Assembly (NCBI GenBank): GCA_013140765.1
Contig: JABFSE010000011.1
Location: forward strand, 1-61,415
Source: Sulfuriferula sp.
Lineage (GTDB): Bacteria; Pseudomonadota; Gammaproteobacteria; Burkholderiales; Sulfuriferulaceae
Length of the DNA stretch: 61,415 nt
Direction: 5' to 3'
A model generated the notes under the pieces. It did no database searches. It worked only from the letters and a program-made list of their open reading frames with translations, and had not been told where the DNA came from. This document shows, one piece after another, positions 20,109 to 28,036 of this stretch (within the stretch, counting starts at the first letter, position 1; each line of letters opens with the position of its first letter). The translations under genes and the position numbers were made by a program.

Positions 20109-20883
20109 TCGTGCCTAATAGACAGCCCTGCTGATGTAAGTCACGCAGCAATGTCGCACCAAAACTGACGAGTGCTTGCGGGTCGGGGTGCTGCATTTCA
20201 GTGGCGAGCTGTGTGAGTGCTTGCTCTCCTGTTAAGTGCTGTGGTGTGAGGATTTCTATGAGGCGCGCGGTGATGGCGTTTTGTACGTTGAATCTGACAT
20301 CGTCGTTTTGGTCGCGATAAACAAGTAAATAAGTGGCTGTTTCAGGCGCGGTTAAAGGACGAAACCGTTTGCTAATTTGATGGACTGGATAGCGGTACAT
20401 TAAATTAGCCATGACGGGGTTGAGCAGTGGTATGGCGGTGAGCAGGTCGCCGTTGGCGTTATATGATGGTGTGTCTTGGTCGCGATTGGAGATAGATAGC
20501 ACTAGCTCTATCCATTCGTAATGTGCTAATTCTAGGGTGAAATCGGGGTAATCAGCTTGGGTGTGCCATTCGTTTTGTAAAAACTGGATAAATTCATCAG
20601 GTACTTGGCGAAAGTAGGGCGTATGGCATGGATGGGTGGCATAAAATTCACGCACCAGCCGCCGCCATTTACGTACCCCAACTAGGCTGGAGAGTACGGG
20701 AAAGCACGCCGTGACTGCGCCTTCAACGTTGTTAAATAATAATTCTGCATATAATCGCATCCGTGCAGGCTGAACCTTGCGCGGTTTTTTGGCGTGTTGC
20801 GGATCGCGGATAAATTGCGTGAATTCGCGTTGATATTGTTGCCAGTCGGCAAGCTCAGGCTGTGCGGCGTTGATGTTGTGCAT
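20101..20883 (-). CDS. DUF2063 / HvfC-BufC-type partner protein of the MNIO enzyme
   Basis: 260 residues. The N-terminal DUF2063 domain is clear ([63 protein letters not shown]). A smaller C-terminal part (about 185-255) looks like a winged-helix or peptide-recognition region. In known systems this protein forms a complex with the DUF692 enzyme and presents the precursor peptide. Its start lies 29 bases inside the DUF692 gene, so expression is coupled. Last gene of the cluster. Confidence 0.88.
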   Translation of the reverse strand: MHNINAAQPELADWQQYQREFTQFIRDPQHAKKPRKVQPARMRLYAELLFNNVEGAVTACFPVLSSLVGVRKWRRLVREFYATHPCHTPYFRQVPDEFIQFLQNEWHTQADYPDFTLELAHYEWIELVLSISNRDQDTPSYNANGDLLTAIPLLNPVMANLMYRYPVHQISKRFRPLTAPETATYLLVYRDQNDDVRFNVQNAITARLIEILTPQHLTGEQALTQLATEMQHPDPQALVSFGATLLRDLHQQGCLLGTIN

Positions 20884-21700
20884 ATTGGCGTTGGTAATCG
20901 GCGATGCGTTGCACTTCTGGCAATAATTCGTCTAATGGCGGAATGTTCAAATCACGCTCTAATAACGTGGGCACGACACCGCAGTGTTGATAAGTGGTTG
21001 CCAATAAATCCCATACTGGCTCGATAACATCTGCGCCGTGCGTGTCTATAATCAAATTGGGTGTTTCTTGATAATGCCCTGCAGTATGCACATAGACGAT
21101 GCGTTCAGCAGGGAGTTGCTGAATAAAGTGTACGGGGTCAAAGCCGTGATTGACGCTGTTGACATAGACGTTATTGACATCTAAATGCAAATCGCAATCG
21201 GCTTCTGCTAGGACGGCGAGTATAAAATTGAGCTCGTCCATATTCGCCACTGGCGCGGCGAGATAATACGATGCGTTCTCGACGGCAATGCGGCGTTCGA
21301 GTATGTCTTGGGTGCGGCGTATACGTGCGGCAACGTGTTTGACGGCTTCTTCGGTAAATGGAATCGGCAATAAATCATATAAATGTGCGTGATCGCTACA
21401 ATAGGATAAATGCTCGGTGTATAGCGCAATCTGATGTTGATGTAGAAAGGTTTTGACGCTGTGCAAAAATAGCTCATCCAAGGGCTTAAAGCCACCTAGC
21501 GAGAGTGTTAAACCATGGCACACAAAGGGATGCTGTTCGGTCAGTTGACGTAAGCTACGACCACGTTTACCACCTAGTCCCATCCAGTTTTCTGGGGCTA
21601 TTTCAAAAAAATTGATGGCATCGGGGGTATGGGTCAGCAACTCGTTAAAATGCTCGCGTCGCAGACCCAACCCCGCACCGAGTAGGCGCGGGTTAATCAT
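20855..21700 (-). CDS. DUF692 multinuclear non-haem iron oxidase (MNIO, HvfB/BufB-like)
   Basis: 281 residues, a TIM barrel of the DUF692 family, whose studied members (MbnB, HvfB, BufB) use two or three irons and oxygen to modify cysteines in a peptide, making oxazolone-thioamide or thiooxazole groups that bind copper. Candidate metal ligands are all present: H62 ([11 protein letters not shown]), E96/H97 (YTEHLSY), E141 (VENASYY), D174/N177 (HLDVNN), H205/H209 (YVHTAGH), D219/H221 (IDTHG) and E248 (LLERD). The start is six bases after the repeat-peptide stop. With two precursor-like peptides upstream, I infer one enzyme acting on both. Confidence 0.92.
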   Translation of the reverse strand: MINPRLLGAGLGLRREHFNELLTHTPDAINFFEIAPENWMGLGGKRGRSLRQLTEQHPFVCHGLTLSLGGFKPLDELFLHSVKTFLHQHQIALYTEHLSYCSDHAHLYDLLPIPFTEEAVKHVAARIRRTQDILERRIAVENASYYLAAPVANMDELNFILAVLAEADCDLHLDVNNVYVNSVNHGFDPVHFIQQLPAERIVYVHTAGHYQETPNLIIDTHGADVIEPVWDLLATTYQHCGVVPTLLERDLNIPPLDELLPEVQRIADYQRQYAQHQRRTA

Positions 21701-21706
21701 GCTAGA

Positions 21707-22045
21707 TTATTTTTTTGCAGCGCACTTAGCTTCAGGTGCTTTTTTGTCAGCAGAACATTTAGCATCGCTTGCTTTTTTATCAGCGGCGCATTTTGCATCG
21801 TGCGCTTTTTTGTCTGCTGCGCATTTAGCGTCGTGCGCTTTTTTGTCAGCAGCGCATTTAGCATCAGCGGCTTTTTTGTCGGCAGCGCATTTAGCGTCGG
21901 CGGCTTTGGCATCTGCAGTCATGTAACCTTGACCTAAAGATTGGCTGGCAAATGGGTTTTGAGCAGCATTTGCAACAGGTGCCATTGCAACAGTAGCGGC
22001 AAAAGCGGTACCAATAACGATACTTAAAGTAGATTTAGCGTTCAT
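21707..22045 (-). CDS. Cys-repeat peptide, candidate MNIO substrate (six 11-residue repeats)
   Basis: 112 residues from the ATG at 22045, with GGAG seven bases upstream; an in-frame TTG at 22057 lies on that ribosome site and is unlikely. A signal peptide (about 1-28, ending ANAA) is followed by NPFASQSLGQGYMTADA and then six tandem repeats of the form A-x-D-A-K-C-A-A-D-K-K (residues 48-112), each with one Cys. HvfA-type RiPP precursors have EGKCG cores; here Gly after Cys is replaced by Ala. The segment before the repeats is nearly the same as in the neighbouring HvfA-like peptide, and the MNIO gene follows after six bases. The product may be a periplasmic copper-binding peptide; this is inference. 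The N-terminal part is not repeated. Confidence 0.82.
   Translation of the reverse strand: MNAKSTLSIVIGTAFAATVAMAPVANAAQNPFASQSLGQGYMTADAKAADAKCAADKKAADAKCAADKKAHDAKCAADKKAHDAKCAADKKASDAKCSADKKAPEAKCAAKK
21710..21904 (-). repeat. 33-bp in-frame tandem repeat encoding the Cys repeats
   Basis: Six copies of a 33-bp unit (last one 30 bp) with third-position and single-codon variation (second residue Ala, His, Ser or Pro). DNA similarity among copies is high, so copy number could change by slippage or recombination. Confidence 0.85.
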
Positions 22046-22131
22046 TTGTATCTCCAAAGATTAAAAAGTTTACAGCAAATTTATAAGTATCATCATGACA
22101 CTTACGCTTACCTTACGCAGGTAATCTCAAA

Positions 22132-22159
22132 TCAGATGCAGGGCGCGTAAGGAGGTTCC
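22132..22159 (-). promoter_or_regulatory. SigmaE-type (ECF) promoter upstream of the Cys-repeat peptide
   Basis: On the minus strand GGAACCT, 16 bases, TCTGA: six of seven positions of the classical sigmaE -35 (GGAACTT) and a full -10 at the consensus spacing. It lies 87 bases before the start codon and between the two peptide genes. The ECF gene of the same cluster is the natural candidate to read it. No second copy was found ahead of the DoxX-like gene or the sigma gene. Confidence 0.6.
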
Positions 22160-22174
22160 CGTTATCTGTGAAAA

Positions 22175-22480
22175 TTATTTTTTGCCTTTATTTGCGCCAC
22201 ACTTGCCTTCGCCGCATTTACCGTCTTTCATTTTTTTAGCAGGTGCGGTGGCGGCGGGTGGTGTTGCTGGTGTGGCATTCATTTTTGCGCCACATTTAGC
22301 GTTGCTGGCTTTGTCCATGCTCGCACCACATTTGCTATCAGCGGCTTTGGTGCTTGCGTCTGCGACCATGTAACCTTGCTGTAGCGACTGCGAGACAAAA
22401 GGTGAGGTTAGGGCGTGTGCGAAGCCAGTGGATAATAATACAGTACCAGCGGCAATAGTTATCAATGTAATTTTGTTCAT
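22175..22480 (-). CDS. HvfA-like Cys-rich RiPP precursor
   Basis: 101 residues with AAGGAG before the ATG. A signal peptide (about 1-23, AHA) is followed by SPFVSQSLQQGYMVADA, then four cysteines: two in SKCG and AKCG (C51, C63) and two in the C-terminal GKCGEGKCG (C89, C94), after a Pro/Ala-rich linker. The C-terminal motif is that of HvfA-type precursors, in which MNIO enzymes convert the Cys to copper-binding groups. Lies 44 bases after the anti-sigma gene and before the Cys-repeat peptide gene, with which it shares its leader-like segment. Confidence 0.85.
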   Translation of the reverse strand: MNKITLITIAAGTVLLSTGFAHALTSPFVSQSLQQGYMVADASTKAADSKCGASMDKASNAKCGAKMNATPATPPAATAPAKKMKDGKCGEGKCGANKGKK

Positions 22481-22524
22481 TTTGTGCTCCTTTGTGAAAT
22501 TTAGTTAAGTTCGTCTAGGTCAAG

Positions 22525-22788
22525 TTACTGATTTTTTTGGCGCATCGCTGCATGCATTTTTTGCTGTATGCGTTGCCTTGCTGGTTCAGATAGCTCCACT
22601 TGCGTATAGCGTTCAGGCTCGCGTGCTATGTGACGCATGGCGCGTGTAATGACCTGCATTTGCCGATTAAAATTGCGGCAACTGCTACATAGCATCAAAT
22701 GTAAGCGCATTTGCCAACGAGTGAGCAATGGTAATTCATGTTCATTACCGCTAGATACGCGCTGTGAAAAATCCTTGCAGGACAACAT
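22525..22788 (-). CDS. Zinc-finger type anti-sigma factor
   Basis: 87 residues. Starts MLSCKDFSQRVS and has H-x3-C-x2-C (HLMLCSSCRNF), the zf-HC2/ZAS anti-sigma signature; no membrane segment follows, so it is a soluble form, as in the Neisseria MseR-type proteins. Starts two bases after the sigma-factor stop. It would hold the ECF sigma factor inactive until metal or oxidation of the Cys cluster releases it (family knowledge). Confidence 0.85.
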   Translation of the reverse strand: MLSCKDFSQRVSSGNEHELPLLTRWQMRLHLMLCSSCRNFNRQMQVITRAMRHIAREPERYTQVELSEPARQRIQQKMHAAMRQKNQ

Positions 22789-22790
22789 TG

Positions 22791-23348
22791 CTAGGCTCCA
22801 ATCTTTCTATCCAGACATTGCCGTAATCCCATACGACTGCGATACAACATCGTCCATACATTAGTCGGGCTGATATTGAGTTCCTGACAAATAATTTCGG
22901 TTTCTTCGCCATTTATTTCGCGCAACATGAATAATTGCGCTAGATTTTTGGGCATATGGTCTAAGCAATAATGCAGTGCCTGCCAAAATAGTTTGTTATC
23001 TAGCATGGCAACGGGGTCGCCCCAGTCGGATGGCTTTTCTGCCCAATGGTGGGTGCGATCAAATAAATCGTCCGCATCAGGTAGGGTGTCCACGGCGGTT
23101 TCTATATCTTCCACTGAGGTTTCGCGGCTATAGCGGCGTATGCTGTCTATGACTTTGTTGCGCAATATGCTGGTGAGCCAAGTGCGTTCACTGGCGTTGC
23201 CCTGATAGCTGTCTATATGTGATAACGCGGCAAGCAAGCATTCTTGTACTGCATCTTCTGCTTGCCCGCTGTCACGCGTCATGGTCATGGCGTAACGGTA
23301 TAAGTAATTACCGTGATCTGCCAGCCAGGTTTCTGGGTTGAGTGCCAT
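22791..23348 (-). CDS. ECF-family RNA polymerase sigma factor
   Basis: 185 residues with region 2 (NYLYRYAMTMTRDSGQAEDAVQECLLAAL and TWLTSILRNKVID) and region 4 (AQLFMLREINGEETEIICQELNISPTNVWTMLYRSRMGLRQCL), and the long linker with W residues seen in relatives that control DUF692 operons. No region 1 or 3, so ECF type. Followed by its anti-sigma gene. Target promoter inferred: the GGAAC/TCTGA site in this cluster. Confidence 0.92.
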   Translation of the reverse strand: MALNPETWLADHGNYLYRYAMTMTRDSGQAEDAVQECLLAALSHIDSYQGNASERTWLTSILRNKVIDSIRRYSRETSVEDIETAVDTLPDADDLFDRTHHWAEKPSDWGDPVAMLDNKLFWQALHYCLDHMPKNLAQLFMLREINGEETEIICQELNISPTNVWTMLYRSRMGLRQCLDRKIGA

Positions 23349-23371
23349 AAAGATGCGTTATCCTCGGTATG

Positions 23372-23833
23372 TTATATTTTGTATTTGCGCATGAGCCAGT
23401 AATCGACGCTTAATTTACCTGGGCCGCTAAACAATAACGGTAGGAATAGTATCAAGTAAATCAACGGTAGCTTATAGCCGTTATCGCACACATTATAGCC
23501 GTTGCCCGCATGTACGCTCATCCATGCAACGATGGTTAAGATAATCAATTGCAGGCTGAAAAAGCGTGTGCCTAAGCCAATAACCAATGCCGCTGCGCCT
23601 AGTAGCTCCGACCAAGTGGAAATTTGCCAGCTAATATCAGGTGGTACGATGCTGAATGGAAAGGGGAACTTATCTTGAATGTCGGCAAACCAGTTTACGC
23701 CTGTGAATTTCTCCCAGCCTGATTCGCCAAACTCCCAAGCGAGTAGTAAGCGTAAGCCTAATTGCGGCAAAAACTCACCGATGCGGTTAAGCTGGGTGAG
23801 TAAGTAATGAATAAAATGGGTCGTTACATTCAT
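23372..23833 (-). CDS. DoxX-family membrane protein (HvfD-like)
   Basis: 153 residues from the ATG at 23833, which has GAGGAG eight bases upstream; an earlier in-frame start is less well placed. Four hydrophobic segments in DoxX arrangement (LGLRLLLAWEFGESGWEKFTG, SELLGAAALVIGLGTRFF, LQLIILTIVAWMSVHAG, LPLIYLILFLPLLF). DoxX proteins accompany DUF692 clusters, where they may act in quinone-linked redox or export steps; the exact job is not known. First gene of the RiPP cluster. Confidence 0.83.
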   Translation of the reverse strand: MNVTTHFIHYLLTQLNRIGEFLPQLGLRLLLAWEFGESGWEKFTGVNWFADIQDKFPFPFSIVPPDISWQISTWSELLGAAALVIGLGTRFFSLQLIILTIVAWMSVHAGNGYNVCDNGYKLPLIYLILFLPLLFSGPGKLSVDYWLMRKYKI

Positions 23834-23895
23834 GTCAGGTCTCCTCGTTGTTGTAATGATTAGTCGCATCAACTTGCTCGACCTGACAATTATTT

Positions 23896-24219
23896 TTAAT
23901 GGGTGTTAAAGTTGACCTCACCACCGCCTTGTTGGGCAATCATGTTGGCTAAACTGCTGAATAATTCTTCGCCATTACGTGAGTTGCGCCATGCGCCGTC
24001 TTGCCATTGATAGTGAAACCCGCCTGATTTTGCCGCTACCCACATTTCTAACATGGCGATTTGGCGGTTGACGATGATTTTGCCGCCTGCGCCGCAATCA
24101 ATTTCCAATACATTGCCTGCGGCAAGTTCAAAATCAACATCACCGTCTGCATTTTCAAGCGCAGATTCGATTTGACGGAAGGTTTCATCGGTAAGCTGGT
24201 TAAATTCGGTTTCTGTCAT
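23896..24219 (-). CDS. cyaY: Frataxin-like iron-binding protein CyaY
   Basis: 107 residues. The acidic first helix (MTETEFNQLTDETFRQIESAL) and the strands GNVLEIDCGAGGKIIVNRQI, EMWVAAKSGGFHYQW and WRNSRNGEELF match the frataxin fold. CyaY binds iron and modulates IscS-dependent Fe-S cluster assembly. Divergent from lptM with 34 bases between, a pairing common in proteobacteria. It runs in the same direction as the RiPP cluster and could be read through into it, 62 bases apart. Confidence 0.93.
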   Translation of the reverse strand: MTETEFNQLTDETFRQIESALENADGDVDFELAAGNVLEIDCGAGGKIIVNRQIAMLEMWVAAKSGGFHYQWQDGAWRNSRNGEELFSSLANMIAQQGGGEVNFNTH

Positions 24220-24253
24220 GTTAGACTATGTCCTTTTATTGATTTAATAAATT

Positions 24254-24388
24254 ATGCAATCTCGTGCATTTTCAACTGCTATTCGTCTGTTAGTCGTCGC
24301 CGCACTGCTGAGTTTGTCAGCTTGCGGGACGAAAGGCGCACTGTATCTTCCTCAAAAACCATCCCCAACGCAAGCGACATCATCATGA
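24254..24388 (+). CDS. lptM: Small outer-membrane lipoprotein LptM
   Basis: 44 residues (MQSRAFSTAIRLLVVAALLS, then LSACGTKGALYLP). Lipobox LSAC, Cys at residue 24, followed by the conserved GxKGPLYLP-like motif of LptM (YifL), which assists LptD assembly. The stop overlaps the lysA start (ATGA). Upstream of lysA in many proteobacteria. Confidence 0.88.
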   Translation: MQSRAFSTAIRLLVVAALLSLSACGTKGALYLPQKPSPTQATSS

Positions 24389-25605
24389 ATTTAACAGCAT
24401 TATCCGCAACCCAGCTCAATAACATTGCCGCAACACACGGTACACCTTGTTATGTTTATGATCACGCCGCCTTGGTAGCCGCGTTTCAGGCGTTTGATAA
24501 CGCATTGCAAGGTCGTGCGCATTTGGTTTGCTTTGCGGTGAAAGCAAACCCGAGTTTGGCGATATTAAATACTTTTGCACAGCTAGGTGCGGGTTTTGAT
24601 ATTGTTTCTGGTGGCGAATTAGCGCGTGTTATTGCGGCGGGTGGTGATGCGGCTAAAGTGGTGTTTTCGGGCGTGGGTAAGACAGCCGATGAAATGCGAC
24701 TGGCGCTGACGCACGGGATTAAGTGTTTTAACGTTGAGTCAACCAGTGAACTATCCCGCTTGAACCAAATTGCGGGTGAAATGGGCAAAATTGCACCCAT
24801 TAGCTTGCGCGTCAATCCTGATGTGGATGCAAAAACCCACCCGTACATTTCTACAGGCTTAAAAGGCAATAAATTTGGCGTAGCGCATGAAGATGCCGTG
24901 CAAATTTACCAACTTGCTGCGACCCTGACTAATTTGAAAATCACAGGGATAGACTGCCACATCGGCTCACAATTAACAGAAACGCGCCCCTTTGCCGATG
25001 CGCTGGATAGGGTGCTGGCATTAGTCGATGCGCTGGCAGAAATGGGTATACACTTAGACCACCTAGATTTAGGTGGCGGGCTAGGAATATGTTACGACGC
25101 AGAAACACCGCCACCAGTGGCTGATTATATTGCCGCGCTACTGCAAAAGCTGGCTGGTCGCACGCAAACTATTTTGCTGGAGCCAGGTCGTGCGTTGGTG
25201 GGTAATGCAGGCGTATTGTTGACGCGAGTGGAATACTTGAAAGCAGGGGTAGAAAAGAATTTCGCCATTGTAGATGCGGCTATGAACGATTTGATGCGTC
25301 CCGCTTTATATGATGCTTACCACGCTATCGTGCCTGTCAACCCACGTACATCGCCGACTACGGTTTACGAAGTAGTAGGGCCAGTGTGCGAAACGGGTGA
25401 TTTCCTCGGGCACGCACGTGAGTTAGCGTTAGCGGAAGGAGACTTGTTGGCGATTATGTCGGCAGGTGCATACGGCATGTCGATGAGCTCTAATTACAAT
25501 ACTCGCCCGCGTGCGGCTGAAGTGATGGTGCGAGATGGACTGGCAACGCTGGTGCGTGAACGTGAGCAAATTGCTGATTTGTTCAAGCTAGAGCGCGTAC
25601 TTTAG
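24385..25605 (+). CDS. lysA: Diaminopimelate decarboxylase
   Basis: 406 residues from the ATG at 24385; the frame stays open another 324 bases upstream, but that part covers lptM and has no similarity. PLP enzyme that makes lysine from meso-diaminopimelate. Visible: FAVKANPSLAIL with the PLP lysine, the HIGSQL stretch, the glycine loop LDLGGGLGICYD, EPGRALVGNAG and the C-terminal PVCETGDFLGHAREL with the active-site Cys. Confidence 0.96.
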   Translation: MNLTALSATQLNNIAATHGTPCYVYDHAALVAAFQAFDNALQGRAHLVCFAVKANPSLAILNTFAQLGAGFDIVSGGELARVIAAGGDAAKVVFSGVGKTADEMRLALTHGIKCFNVESTSELSRLNQIAGEMGKIAPISLRVNPDVDAKTHPYISTGLKGNKFGVAHEDAVQIYQLAATLTNLKITGIDCHIGSQLTETRPFADALDRVLALVDALAEMGIHLDHLDLGGGLGICYDAETPPPVADYIAALLQKLAGRTQTILLEPGRALVGNAGVLLTRVEYLKAGVEKNFAIVDAAMNDLMRPALYDAYHAIVPVNPRTSPTTVYEVVGPVCETGDFLGHARELALAEGDLLAIMSAGAYGMSMSSNYNTRPRAAEVMVRDGLATLVREREQIADLFKLERVL

Positions 25606-25611
25606 TCGCAA

Positions 25612-25640
25612 GGCATTCCGATACCCCGTCTCGGAATGTC
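25612..25640. repeat. Palindromic repeat, copy 1 (left of toxin-antitoxin pair)
   Basis: GGCATTCCGATACCCCGTCT then CGGAATGTC: a 10-bp stem with one wobble pair around a nine-base loop. It recurs at 26550 on the other side of the toxin-antitoxin genes, with TGA(C/T)AAA following in both. No T-run, so not an ordinary lysA terminator. The remaining sequence to 25870 shows no gene. Confidence 0.7.
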
Positions 25641-25878
25641 TGACAAAGTAACGCCATCTGCCGCCTCATACATCTATATTCGCGCTAGTAACTTCTTTAA
25701 TTCTGCTAAAAACTGCACCACTTTAGCGGTTGATTAGCGCTTGTAGTCACATTAACTTGTTTGGTCACGCCCGTATCCAAGCGTTCTGACGTTATTTTGC
25801 CACAATGAAAAAGTCATAATAGGCGGGTTTTCCAAAATTGGGATGTCTATCAATTCTAGTAAATAGCCGTTGATTTTA

Positions 25879-25896
25879 TGTAATCGTTCAATTACA
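25879..25896. promoter_or_regulatory. Palindrome upstream of toxin gene, possible operator
   Basis: TGTAAT and ATTACA form an inverted repeat with a six-base spacer, eight bases before the toxin ATG. Suited to a dimeric HTH antitoxin; inferred only from position. Confidence 0.45.
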
Positions 25897-25904
25897 ATTA
25901 TTGC

Positions 25905-26201
25905 ATGTACACGATTAAACGCACTGATAATTTTGATGCTTGGATAGACAGCCTTAAAGATAGGCTTACTTATTTGCGGCTTAATAAACGCTTGGATAAA
26001 GTCGCACGTGGGCTTTTAGGTGATGTTGAACCCGTTGGTGAGGGGGTGTTTGAGATGCGTGAATTTTTTGGTGGCGGCTGGCGTATGTATTACATTACGC
26101 GTGGCGATGTGTTGATTGTCATGCTGGGCGGCGGCGACAAATCGACACAGAGCCGCGACATTGCTGACGCGATTGCGCTTGCTAAATTGATTGAGGATTA
26201 A
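25905..26201 (+). CDS. RelE/ParE-superfamily addiction toxin (HigB-like)
   Basis: 98 residues. Starts MYTIKRTDNFDAWIDSLKD and shows RLDKVARGLLGDVEPVGEGV, EMREFFGGGWRMYYI and LLGGGDKSTQSRDI-like segments, the pattern of the small phage-derived addiction-killer group in the RelE/ParE superfamily. Followed after three bases by its antitoxin, the reversed (toxin-first) order. Likely a ribosome-dependent mRNA nuclease, by family. Confidence 0.85.
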   Translation: MYTIKRTDNFDAWIDSLKDRLTYLRLNKRLDKVARGLLGDVEPVGEGVFEMREFFGGGWRMYYITRGDVLIVMLGGGDKSTQSRDIADAIALAKLIED

Positions 26202-26204
26202 ATC

Positions 26205-26504
26205 ATGACTAAACGGATTAAAATAGACGACTTGCCTAATTTTGACATGGCAGAAACGCTTAAAAACAGTGAGGATATTGCGATGTATCTGAACTTGGTA
26301 CTTGAGGAAAACGACCCCGCAGAACTCGCGCACGCGCTAGGTGTGATTGCTAAATCCCGTGGCATGATGGCGGTTGCGCAGGATACGGGTATTACGCGTG
26401 AGGCTCTGTATAAAGCCCTTAGACCTAACAGCCGCCCGCGATTTGATACTATCAGCAAGGTATGCCAATCGCTGGGGGTTAAGCTGGTCGCTGTTGCTAC
26501 TTAA
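26205..26504 (+). CDS. HigA-like addiction-module antidote
   Basis: 99 residues. N-terminal FDMAETLKNSEDIAMYLNLV and a C-terminal helix-turn-helix (GMMAVAQDTGITREALYKAL, then PRFDTISKVCQSLGVKL), matching the antidote proteins that accompany the short RelE-type killer proteins. Expected to neutralise the toxin and repress the operon through the upstream palindrome. Confidence 0.86.
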   Translation: MTKRIKIDDLPNFDMAETLKNSEDIAMYLNLVLEENDPAELAHALGVIAKSRGMMAVAQDTGITREALYKALRPNSRPRFDTISKVCQSLGVKLVAVAT

Positions 26505-26549
26505 ACCGTACCAAATATGTTAGCGGTATTAGGTAAGGCGGTGTTCCAA

Positions 26550-26579
26550 GGCGTTCCGATACCCCACCATTAGAATGCC
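26550..26579. repeat. Palindromic repeat, copy 2 (right of toxin-antitoxin pair)
   Basis: GGCGTTCCGATACCCCACCA then TTAGAATGCC. Same order as copy 1 (a GGC(A/G)TTCCGATACCCC block, then GAATG(C/T)CTGA(C/T)AAA), with a worn central stem. Together the copies flank the toxin-antitoxin pair in direct orientation. Confidence 0.65.
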
Positions 26580-26628
26580 TGATAAAATTTGGTATGCGGC
26601 AACTATTTGCGATACACCGCTCTGTAGT

Positions 26629-28026
26629 TTAGTCGTCCCCCATCCCTAGTTCTTGTATTTTGCGCGTTAACGTATTGCGCCCTAGACCTAGTAAATTAGC
26701 CGCTTCTATCCGTCGTCCGCCTGTGTGTTTGAGGGCGATGGTGATTAAGGTTTTTTCAAATTCTTGGGTCAGGTGTTCGATGATGCCTGTTTCCCCTTGA
26801 TTCAAGGCGGCTTCTGCGTTGTGCGCTAAGGCTGTGCGCCAATCGCCACTACTGATTTCAGTGGGGTGTGCGTTCAGTATCTCTGGCGGTAAGTCGGACA
26901 CGTCAACGGTGTTGCCTGGTGCCATGACAGTGAGCCAATGGCAGACGTTCTCTAGCTGACGAACGTTACCACTCCACGTGTATTGGCTGAGATGTTTGAT
27001 AGCCGCATCGGTTAATTTTTTAGTGTCCACGCTTTGTTCTTGCGCACTTTTTTGCAGAAAATGACGGGCAAGCAAGGGGATGTCTTCGTTGCGTTCGCGT
27101 AGCGCGGGCAGGCGCAGGCGGATGACGTTGAGGCGGTGATATAAGTCTTCACGGAATAAGCCGTCTTTAACACGATTTTCCAAATCCTGATGGGTGGCAG
27201 CAATAACGCGGACGTTGACTTTAATCGGCTGATGTCCGCCTACACGGTAAAACTGACCATCTGACAGCACGCGTAATAAGCGCGTTTGTAATTCTGCGGG
27301 CATGTCGCCGATTTCGTCTAAAAATAATGTGCCGCCATCGGCTTGCTCAAAGCGTCCGCGACGTTGCACTGCTGCGCCTGTAAATGCGCCGCGCTCATGC
27401 CCGAAAAGCTCTGATTCAAGTAAGTCTTTAGGGATGGCGGCGGTATTGAGCGCGATAAAAGGCTGACGTGCACGCGGGCTGTGTTTGTGTAAGGCGGATG
27501 CGACTAGCTCTTTACCTGTTCCCGATTCGCCTGTAATCAGTACGGTGGTGTGTGATTGTGATAGCCGCCCGATAGCGCGAAAAACTTCTTGCATGGCGGG
27601 GGCGAGTCCGAGAATTTCGGGTACTTCATCGACGGGCACGGCGGCGGCATCGTCCACCCGCAGGCTTTCATCAATGGCACGACGGATGAGGTCGATGGCG
27701 TGATCTACGTCAAATGGTTTAGGCAGGTACTCAAATGCGCCACCTTGGAATGCGGCTACTGCTGATTCTAAATCCGAATACGCGGTCATGATGATGACGG
27801 GTAATTTCGGGTATTCAGCTTTGAGCCGTTGCAATAAGTCTAAGCCCGAGCCGCCTGGCATATGGATGTCGCTGACCACGACTTGCGGCAAGCTAGTGGC
27901 TAACGCGCTTTCGACTTCTGCGACTGAGGTAAAGCTCACAAAAGAGATGTTGGCGCGTTGCAGGGCTTTTTCAAACACCCAACGAATGGAGCGGTCGTCG
28001 TCTATAATCCAAACTGGTTTTGTCAT
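26629..28026 (-). CDS. glnG: Nitrogen regulator NtrC (sigma54 activator)
   Basis: 465 residues. The receiver domain has the acidic pocket (IDDDRS) and phospho-acceptor D53 (VSDIHMP); the AAA+ domain has [11 protein letters not shown] (Walker A), [15 protein letters not shown] (the GAFTGA loop that contacts sigma54) and [10 protein letters not shown] (Walker B); the C-terminal Fis-type HTH ends the protein ([16 protein letters not shown]). Lies 10 bases after ntrB. The NtrC boxes upstream of glnA in this window are its expected targets. Confidence 0.95.
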   Translation of the reverse strand: MTKPVWIIDDDRSIRWVFEKALQRANISFVSFTSVAEVESALATSLPQVVVSDIHMPGGSGLDLLQRLKAEYPKLPVIIMTAYSDLESAVAAFQGGAFEYLPKPFDVDHAIDLIRRAIDESLRVDDAAAVPVDEVPEILGLAPAMQEVFRAIGRLSQSHTTVLITGESGTGKELVASALHKHSPRARQPFIALNTAAIPKDLLESELFGHERGAFTGAAVQRRGRFEQADGGTLFLDEIGDMPAELQTRLLRVLSDGQFYRVGGHQPIKVNVRVIAATHQDLENRVKDGLFREDLYHRLNVIRLRLPALRERNEDIPLLARHFLQKSAQEQSVDTKKLTDAAIKHLSQYTWSGNVRQLENVCHWLTVMAPGNTVDVSDLPPEILNAHPTEISSGDWRTALAHNAEAALNQGETGIIEHLTQEFEKTLITIALKHTGGRRIEAANLLGLGRNTLTRKIQELGMGDD

Positions 28027-28036
28027 GATAGGTTCA

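Noticed and set aside
21710-21904. Regular 33-bp repeats, CRISPR-like in spacing
   Set aside because: Units abut without unique spacers, keep one reading frame and encode a peptide with signal sequence next to its likely enzyme; no cas genes.
24061-24384. In-frame extension upstream of lysA
   Set aside because: It covers lptM and cyaY, lacks family similarity, and the ATG at 24385 is coupled to the lptM stop.
25612-25640. Palindrome after lysA as a Rho-independent terminator
   Set aside because: No T-run follows on either strand and a second copy lies elsewhere, so it is better called a repeat.
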